A stretch of 8,144 nt of DNA from assembly GCA_003140705.1 (NCBI GenBank), contig PLKU01000246.1, positions 1,257 through 9,400 of the forward strand, given 5' to 3'. Under the pieces are notes generated by a model. That model worked only from the letters and a program-made list of their open reading frames with translations, searched no databases and was not told the origin of the DNA. Below are positions 1-4,312 of this stretch, one piece after another (positions within the stretch are counted from its first letter, which is position 1; each line of letters begins with the position of its first letter). The DNA comes from Acidobacteriaceae bacterium (GTDB lineage Bacteria > Acidobacteriota > Terriglobia > Terriglobales > Acidobacteriaceae). A program made the position numbers and the translations under genes.

Positions 1-901
1 GATAGTAGAAATTTGAGATACCACCCGCTGCAAGCCCACCAAGAATGGCGGAATAGCTTGGCTGCCAATGTCCATTGTCCCCTTTGCAGACAACGGCCAT
101 TGCGATGGCGTAGAGCGCGCGCGCCTGCCGGCTTCCGGTCCCCTTGTAGAAGTAGCGCGGATCTTGTTTGAGCAAAGATGGCAATATAGCGGCGCCGATC
201 ATCGTGCCAATGAGGTTGTCCCCGAAGTCGGCGCCAAATCGCGCACCGTAACCCGCTGCTCCTTCTCCGTAGCCGCTAAAAGTGTCGTCGGCTTGCTGCA
301 CGCCAGCAAACGCTCCGGCGGCGAGGAATGACACGGGGTCGATCGATGTCTTCCATGCGAGTTCAAATTTCTGCTTTGTGTTCAGCGGAGCTGGATGAGG
401 CGCGTAGCTGACATAGAAGTTAGGAAGCACGCCGAGCACGCGCTGCGTTTCCTCAACTTTGATCTGTGCTTCCGCAATCTCCACCTGGGATGCTGTCACA
501 TGCACTTCGCTTGCGGTGCCGGACATCAGCAACGCGATGGCATCTGCGTCGAAGCTCTCCCCTGAGTGCAGCACCCCGGAACGGCTCTGGGGCGCGAAGC
601 CAGTCGAAGAGACAGTGATCTTGAACGTGCCGGGCGGTACTGCTCCAAAACTAAAGTGGCCGCTTCCATCGGAAGTGACCGCGGTCTCCGACTCAGTGCT
701 TGAGGCCGGTTGATCGAGCGACACGCGGGCGCCCTCAAGAACCGCTCCGTCCTTGTCAACGACCGTACCTTGAATGCTTCCCGGCCCGACCTGCTGTGTC
801 CAAAGCTGCGTCGCAAGCCCAATAACGCACAGGCTCAACAAAGCCCGTGCAGGCTTCAGAAAGCCGCATCGCAAGCGACGGGACCGCGCGCCGCCGAACA
901 C
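1..901 (-). CDS. Secreted carboxypeptidase-regulatory-like (Cna-B type) domain protein, C-terminus beyond the left edge
   Basis: An uninterrupted minus-strand frame runs from a GTG at 901 off the left edge, giving 300 residues. Residues 1-36 look like a signal peptide: several arginines and a lysine, then ALLSLCVIGLA and a likely cleavage near TQQ. Residues about 40-115 have the pattern of the CarboxypepD_reg/Cna-B beta-sandwich fold (GSIQGTVVDKDGAVLEGARV, later GHFSFGAVPPGTFKITVSSTGF). Such domains cap many acidobacterial exported and TonB-receptor-like proteins. After about residue 160 the sequence is Gly/Ala-rich with aromatic residues (SGYGEGAAGYGARFGADFG, DPRYFYKGTG), and I recognise no enzyme motif there. 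The role is unknown; surface or outer-membrane association is inferred. The start is uncertain: GTG at 937 is in frame and would add 12 residues, and neither site has a clean Shine-Dalgarno. It lies downstream of the deaminase gene on the same strand across a 215-base gap, so co-transcription is possible but not shown. Confidence 0.8.
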   Translation of the reverse strand, partial: MFGGARSRRLRCGFLKPARALLSLCVIGLATQLWTQQVGPGSIQGTVVDKDGAVLEGARVSLDQPASSTESETAVTSDGSGHFSFGAVPPGTFKITVSSTGFAPQSRSGVLHSGESFDADAIALLMSGTASEVHVTASQVEIAEAQIKVEETQRVLGVLPNFYVSYAPHPAPLNTKQKFELAWKTSIDPVSFLAAGAFAGVQQADDTFSGYGEGAAGYGARFGADFGDNLIGTMIGAAILPSLLKQDPRYFYKGTGSRQARALYAIAMAVVCKGDNGHWQPSYSAILGGLAAGGISNFYY

Positions 902-1001
902 CTCAGTTGGATAAATCTGATTTCGGATCAGTCCCACATCCAGTTCCAGAGCCCAAAGAATTCCCTCAACAGGTGACCACAGCCTGAAAGACCTGCTGAG
1001 G

Positions 1002-1029
1002 ATATTAGACGTGTTTTTTGGGCGGTCAG
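1002..1029 (-). promoter_or_regulatory. Possible sigma70 promoter for the carboxypeptidase-regulatory-like gene
   Basis: Read on the minus strand, CTGACC (1029-1024) and TAATAT (1007-1002) are 16 bases apart, upstream of both candidate GTG starts. Each box matches consensus only in part. No convincing terminator separates this gene from the deaminase gene, so the site may be fortuitous. Confidence 0.25.
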
Positions 1030-1116
1030 ACGGCCATGTGCCCGCCAAGCTCTGAGAGCCTTGAGTACTTTTGAGACCTTTACAAGGTATCCAACGCCTT
1101 CTCAGGCTCGATGCCT

Positions 1117-2673
1117 TCAGAACCTGGCTTCGAACACCTGGAAGCGATGTTCGAGCTCCCACTGGGCTGCAGCCTTTTCGCTGCCATCAAGGAAAGCTTT
1201 GCAATCGGGCGTCGGGTCTTGCTGACCGGGAGTCTGAGCTTTGCACGGGGCTACAGGGTCAGTGAATGTGTCGGGCGTGGCCCATAAGCTGGCGCCGGGA
1301 AGGAAGTTGTGTTCCAGCCCGGTGCGGGCAATCTGCTTCAGGTCCTGGTAGGTGAGGTGGTAGTCGAGCGCGGCGCGAACGTACTCGTGAGTGATGTCGA
1401 TGCGGCTCACCCCTTCGTCGTCAGTGGAAAGAGCGACGGGAACGTGGGCGGAGCGGTACATCGGGAAGGGATGCTCATCGCCCTCAATACCGAGGATGCC
1501 TTCGTTTGAGCTCAGATTAATCTCGATCATCACATGCTTCTGGGCCAGCTCCTTCAGCAGCCCCGGATAGTCGTCCTCATACACCACGTCCACACCGTGC
1601 CCGATGCGCTCCGCATGTCCCATTTCGACGGCTTGACGAATATGGAACCGCAAACCCTCCGGCGGAACCAGTCCGGGAGCCAGCTCTCCAGCGTGCAAGC
1701 TTATGTGCGCTCTTGGATAAATTGAATGGAAGTAGTCGAGCATCTTCATCTGCAGCGTGTAGTCGTGCATGGAAATGAAGCTGTCCTCGGGCTGGACAAA
1801 GTTGATGCCGACGAAGCCCGGCTCATTGGCGTCCATTGTCGCCTGAATAGTTTCGAAGCCCAGCAGCGTCTGGGCGAAGACCTGCTCGGGAGAGTTGCCG
1901 CGCAGAACCTGGTAAATGTAGCGGATCTCCACCTGGCAGGCAGCAGCGGCCTGTGGTGTTCCGCAATGCTCAAGCTGGCGGCGCAGCGCTTCAGCACTTC
2001 GGACAACGTCGCGATCGGCTGCCACTTCGGTGCGCAAGCCATGATCAAGCAGCGCCCGTCGGAACTGGGCGAAATCAGAGTTCCAGCCGATCACATGCGC
2101 GATTTGAACGGCATGGCTGAATCCCGGCGTCTGCATCAGCTCCAGGTACTGCTGGTTCTGCGCGGCGGCGCGGCTAGCCACCTCATCCACCCATTCCCCG
2201 ATGTGCTGGGAATTCAGGCCGCCAAATCGATCAAACGTCGAAAAGAACTGGTCGTGTCCGCTGAACGCCGTCGTGGCAACAAAGCTGCGCATGGAGAATG
2301 CGTCGATCAGGCGGTCGTAGAGAACCTGATTCTCGGATGTCATATTCCCTGAAAGTTGAATGGCCGGCACCAGCTTTTGCTCGCAGGGGGGCTTTACAAA
2401 CTTCAACGCCGTAGGGTCCACACACAATCCATCCTCGCCCGCATCCCGTATGAAGGTCTCCGCGTAGACCGCACCGGAGAGATGAACGTGCAAGTCGGCG
2501 CCCTTGGGAAATGGCGTCAGAAAGGCGTACAGCGCCAAAGGGCCGTTAAAGGCCGTGGCCTGGTAGGCACGGGAGGCGCGTGCTTCCGTCTCGGAAATGC
2601 GGGAATTCGGCCCCTTGGAGCAGGCCGCGGCAAGTAGGGCAATGCAGGCAAGAAGCTGGGCTAGGCGGTGCAT
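1117..2673 (-). CDS. Adenosine-deaminase-family lipoprotein (periplasmic or surface nucleoside deaminase)
   Basis: The 518-residue product belongs to the metal-dependent adenosine deaminase family, which hydrolytically deaminates adenosine-type nucleosides. Visible motifs are the paired metal ligands in LHVHLSG (H62, H64), the catalytic HAGE (H327, E330), RIGHG (H359), the substrate-pocket-like NLSSNEG (388-392), and STDDEG (D418, D419) for the last metal or catalytic acids. The family signature is therefore complete. The N-terminus reads MHRLAQLLACIALLAAACSK; LLAAAC is a lipobox with the modifiable Cys at residue 18, so the enzyme is probably exported and lipid-anchored. Typical cytosolic deaminases have about 330-350 residues; the extra length lies in residues 70-300 and in a C-terminal tail with paired cysteines. 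The ATG at 2673 was chosen because GGAAGG sits seven bases upstream and the signal peptide starts there. The open frame continues further upstream but runs into the tRNA gene. Nucleoside salvage from outside is the likely job; substrate specificity is not determinable here. Confidence 0.88.
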   Translation of the reverse strand: MHRLAQLLACIALLAAACSKGPNSRISETEARASRAYQATAFNGPLALYAFLTPFPKGADLHVHLSGAVYAETFIRDAGEDGLCVDPTALKFVKPPCEQKLVPAIQLSGNMTSENQVLYDRLIDAFSMRSFVATTAFSGHDQFFSTFDRFGGLNSQHIGEWVDEVASRAAAQNQQYLELMQTPGFSHAVQIAHVIGWNSDFAQFRRALLDHGLRTEVAADRDVVRSAEALRRQLEHCGTPQAAAACQVEIRYIYQVLRGNSPEQVFAQTLLGFETIQATMDANEPGFVGINFVQPEDSFISMHDYTLQMKMLDYFHSIYPRAHISLHAGELAPGLVPPEGLRFHIRQAVEMGHAERIGHGVDVVYEDDYPGLLKELAQKHVMIEINLSSNEGILGIEGDEHPFPMYRSAHVPVALSTDDEGVSRIDITHEYVRAALDYHLTYQDLKQIARTGLEHNFLPGASLWATPDTFTDPVAPCKAQTPGQQDPTPDCKAFLDGSEKAAAQWELEHRFQVFEARF

Positions 2674-2729
2674 GTTGCCTTCCAGTGTAGAGCAGCGATT
2701 GGGTTTATGGGCAGGTTTGCGCTGTGGGT

Positions 2730-2758
2730 TTGGCGCGCGGAATGGGAGTTGGTATACT
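2730..2758 (+). promoter_or_regulatory. Candidate sigma70 promoter for tRNA-Phe
   Basis: TTGGCG (2730-2735) and TATACT (2753-2758) are separated by 17 bases on the plus strand. Transcription would begin near 2765, leaving about 89 bases of 5' leader before the mature tRNA at 2854. The site lies between the deaminase start and the tRNA, so the two genes are divergent. I see no equally good promoter for the deaminase gene. Confidence 0.45.
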
Positions 2759-2853
2759 GATCCAGTTGTTGCAGAGCACTGTACGTGGACACGCCTTCCT
2801 TTACCGGTTTCGCCGGATTCCACGCGTAGACATGCAACCGAAGTTTGCACTGA

Positions 2854-2928
2854 GGCCAGATAGCTCAGTGGTAGAGCGCGGCCCTGAAAAGGCCGGCGTC
2901 GGCGGTTCAATCCCGTCTCTGGCCACCA
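2854..2928 (+). tRNA. tRNA-Phe (anticodon GAA)
   Basis: The full cloverleaf can be drawn by eye. The acceptor stem GGCCAGA pairs with TCTGGCC. The D-stem is GCTC/GAGC with loop AGTGGTA. The anticodon stem CGGCC/GGCCG encloses the loop CTGAAAA, placing anticodon GAA at 2886-2888, which reads Phe codons. The variable loop is GCGTC. The T-stem GGCGG/CCGTC has one G-U pair and loop TTCAATC. Discriminator A is followed by an encoded CCA. Every stem is intact, so the gene should be functional. No T-rich terminator hairpin is apparent just downstream. Confidence 0.97.
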
Positions 2929-3228
2929 CAATTATTCCGTTTAGAATCGATAACTTAAATTGACTCTCGGCGGGATTAAAGGCCCAAGGCCGCGCGTTCT
3001 CCGGACCACCATCGACGAGCATTGACGCTGGTAAAATCCGGTGGCCGTGAAGCTGTCATTCCAAGGGGCAATCGTCTGTCAGCCTCTGTCGGCGACGTGT
3101 CCGTAATGGTTGATCAATGTCACGAGTTTGGAGACCATTGCCGTCGGAAATTGGCCCAGAATGTGAGAAGCCCAGTTATCAACATTTGACCATCGATCAT
3201 GGGGACCGTTCTGTGCGGTTTGCTTATC
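2929..3228. other. 300-base intergenic stretch after tRNA-Phe, no intact gene
   Basis: No intact protein gene, terminator hairpin or direct repeat of the tRNA 3' end is recognised here. The only coding-like trace is a plus-strand frame from 2980 to 3189, listed separately as a possible transposase remnant. The first 40 bases are AT-rich and have no clear hairpin. Confidence 0.6.
2980..3189 (+). pseudogene. Possible remnant of an IS5-type DDE transposase C-terminal region
   Basis: A 69-codon plus-strand frame follows a TAA at 2977-2979 and ends at TGA 3187-3189. It contains VKSGGREAVIPRGNR (about 3031-3075), which resembles the 'GGxAVIPxxxNR' stretch downstream of the second catalytic Asp in IS5-family transposases. 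Further on, CRRKLAQN (about 3139-3162) resembles the C-terminal 'RYDKLAxNF' stretch of the same proteins. The intervening sequence does not fit, there is no good start codon or ribosome site, and no terminal inverted repeats were found. If real it is a decayed, internally deleted fragment. The similarity is from memory and short, so chance remains quite possible. Confidence 0.22.
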
Positions 3229-3612
3229 TTACTGTTTGAAATAGTTGTCTCTATTCTCTTCCCAATTCGGATCATTCTGGCGAACGATTTTGAAATCGTC
3301 ATTTGTGAGAACGAACGAATTGATGTCTTCAGACTTGACGTTGTCGCCGATCCAGCCGACAACATCCATGCTGCTTCCTTGGATGCTACGTACATACAAG
3401 ACCCGGCCATCAGGAAAAACGATCAAATCGGACTGCTTTAGGGTTGAGATCTGTTGAACAAGGGCGTCGGTATGCGCTTGCTGAAACGATTGTTTCTGGG
3501 TTAACGCGGTTTTGCATCCGGCAATCGCTAAACCTGCGATACATCCAGCAAGAACAGCCGTGAATACAGCGCCCAACCAAATTGGTCTTAGCAATGCTCT
3601 TTTGAAGCTCAA
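3229..3612 (-). CDS. Small hypothetical membrane-anchored or lipoprotein, TTG start
   Basis: I do not recognise the family. I place the start at TTG 3612 because AAGGAGG lies immediately upstream with a six-base spacer (AAGGAGGCCGATTTG) and the encoded N-terminus (MSFKRALLRPIWLGAVF) looks like an export signal. No ATG in the neighbourhood has such support. The 127-residue product has a basic start (K4, R5, R9), a hydrophobic stretch at about 10-32, and two lipobox-like sites, LAGC ending at C24 and IAGC ending at C33. The remainder is a soluble, acidic-to-polar domain (QSDLIVFPDGRVLYVRSIQG at 68-87, then VVGWIGDNVKSEDINSFVL) of about 90 residues, presumably outside the cytoplasm. A hand count gives about 46% GC, well below sampled parts of the hyf operon at roughly 60-70%, which suggests separate ancestry. 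It stands alone on the minus strand without a clear promoter or terminator. Confidence 0.72.
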   Translation of the reverse strand: MSFKRALLRPIWLGAVFTAVLAGCIAGLAIAGCKTALTQKQSFQQAHTDALVQQISTLKQSDLIVFPDGRVLYVRSIQGSSMDVVGWIGDNVKSEDINSFVLTNDDFKIVRQNDPNWEENRDNYFKQ

Positions 3613-3715
3613 ATCGGCCTCCTTGGAAGAAGTGAATAAGTAGCGCTCAAATCTCTCTTCTCTCTTGGCGAGTTTCCGACTGCAATAGGTAGCCCTCGCT
3701 GTTGATGAAAACAAA

Positions 3716-3928
3716 TCAAGCCTCGATAACTGCGGAGCGAATGGCCTCCAAGATCGCCACGGGGCTGGGAGGGCAGCCCGTTACCGTGCGATGTACGGGA
3801 ATGACATTCGCGACAGAACCCCGGCGTGCATAGTTTTTGCCAAATACTGGCCTGCCCGATGTTGGAAACGTATACTCGCATCTTACCGACCAAATCACAT
3901 TTACTGTGGAACTGCGAAAGGTACCCAC
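3716..3928 (-). pseudogene. C-terminal remnant of a NuoB/HyfI-type [4Fe-4S] small subunit
   Basis: This minus-strand frame ends at a TGA (3718-3716). Its last 45 residues read RPVFGKNYARRGSVANVIPV followed by HRTVTGCPPSPVAILEAIRS. That is the pattern of the C-terminal end of the NADH:quinone oxidoreductase 20 kDa/[NiFe] hydrogenase small-subunit family: a Gly-rich segment, then 'vxPVdxxvpGCPPxPexilxai', with the Cys of GCPP (codon 3775-3773) being an iron-sulfur ligand. Upstream, VRCEYTFPTSG may correspond to the preceding 'VGDCAxSGG' ligand segment. Everything before that, including the N-terminal CxxC ligands, is missing, because a TAA lies directly upstream of the first usable GTG at 3928. 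At about 70 codons against a family length of 150-250 it cannot make a functional subunit. It lies just upstream of an operon whose complex needs precisely this kind of protein. The family call rests on motif memory. Confidence 0.55.
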
Positions 3929-3937
3929 TGTAGCTTA

Positions 3938-3966
3938 TTGCGTATATTCGAAATATCGAATATACT
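3938..3966 (+). promoter_or_regulatory. Sigma70-type promoter of the arsR-hyf operon, probably giving a leaderless mRNA
   Basis: TTGCGT (3938-3943) and TATACT (3961-3966) are exactly 17 bases apart. Transcription start is expected about 7-8 bases after the -10 box, at 3973-3974, which is the A of the repressor's ATG. No Shine-Dalgarno precedes that ATG, which fits a leaderless transcript. The inverted repeat at 3942-3965 fills the spacer and enters both boxes, so a bound repressor would block polymerase. Confidence 0.6.
3942..3965. promoter_or_regulatory. Perfect 9-6-9 inverted repeat, probable ArsR-family operator
   Basis: The left arm GTATATTCG (3942-3950) and right arm CGAATATAC (3957-3965) are exact reverse complements around the spacer AAATAT. 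AT-rich dyads of this kind next to the regulator's own start are typical binding sites of ArsR/SmtB dimers. Its position inside the promoter predicts autorepression of the whole operon. That the neighbouring ArsR protein is the ligand is inferred from adjacency. Confidence 0.65.
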
Positions 3967-3979
3967 GCATGATATGCAG
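3965..3979. repeat. Perfect 6-3-6 inverted repeat over the repressor start codon
   Basis: CTGCATGATATGCAG is an exact dyad (CTGCAT, GAT, ATGCAG) that abuts the operator and includes the ATG at 3974-3976. It could be a second protein contact or chance. If the transcript begins at 3973-3974 it would not fold in RNA, because the left arm is not transcribed. Confidence 0.4.
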
Positions 3980-4312
3980 GAGACGCTGCGAACATACAAG
4001 GCCAGCATCTTTCGTGCTCTATCCCATCCCACACGCATCGCCATTCTCGAGGTGTTGCGCGACAGGGAACTCTCCGCGCGGACCATCCAGGAGAAGCTCG
4101 GCGTCGAACAGGCGAACCTGTCCCAGCACCTAGCGATCCTGAGAAGCCACCAGGTTGTTGTGAACCGTAAAGACGGCAACCAGGTCTTCTATTCCATTCG
4201 AAGTCCGCTGCTTGTGGAGGTTCTCGACATCATGCGGCTTTACTTCCAATCCAGCCTCACCGACGCCATTCAGATGCTCGGTGAAGTGGAACGTGAGGCG
4301 TCTACCCGGTGA
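3974..4312 (+). CDS. ArsR-family winged-helix repressor of the hyf-like operon
   Basis: The 112-residue protein is a stand-alone ArsR/SmtB-type winged helix, nearly all DNA-binding domain. SHPTRIAILEVL (17-28) is the family's opening helix. The recognition helix region is EQANLSQHLAILRSHQVV (45-62), followed by the beta wing RKDGNQVFYSI (65-75) and a C-terminal dimer helix. There is no cysteine at all, so the ELCVCDL-type metal site and the Cys-pair persulfide switch of BigR/SqrR-like members are absent, and the C-terminal helix has no His-rich site. The signal it senses is unknown. The ATG at 3974 is preferred because the coding pattern begins there and the promoter points to it; upstream codons in the frame look non-coding. 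Its end overlaps the hyfB start by four bases (GTGA), implying translational coupling and control of that operon. M. tuberculosis Rv0081 is a similar regulator in a similar place. Confidence 0.9.
   Translation: MQETLRTYKASIFRALSHPTRIAILEVLRDRELSARTIQEKLGVEQANLSQHLAILRSHQVVVNRKDGNQVFYSIRSPLLVEVLDIMRLYFQSSLTDAIQMLGEVEREASTR

Noticed and set aside
1014..1049. GGCGG...CCGCC hairpin next to a six-T run, as a terminator
   Set aside because: On the plus strand the T-run precedes the hairpin, and on the minus strand the hairpin is followed by As, so it fits an intrinsic terminator in neither direction.
1726..2352. 208-codon plus-strand frame inside the deaminase gene
   Set aside because: It is an antisense shadow of the deaminase coding region, without a ribosome site or recognisable motifs.
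2803..2815. CCGG-TTTCG-CCGG hairpin before the tRNA
   Set aside because: The stem is only four bases with no T-run; nothing distinguishes it from chance in GC-rich DNA.
2674..2931. N-terminal extension of the deaminase frame to an ATG at 2931
   Set aside because: It would translate the antisense of tRNA-Phe, has no signal-peptide character, and the ATG at 2673 has a good Shine-Dalgarno and a lipoprotein signal.
3791..3973. Upstream ATG for the ArsR protein (61 extra residues)
   Set aside because: The extension is Cys/Trp/Arg-rich with no family similarity, crosses the operator and promoter, and has no ribosome site.
3609..4034. 141-codon minus-strand frame spanning the arsR promoter
   Set aside because: It runs antisense through the repressor start and promoter, its composition is not protein-like, and a different frame there carries the GCPP motif.
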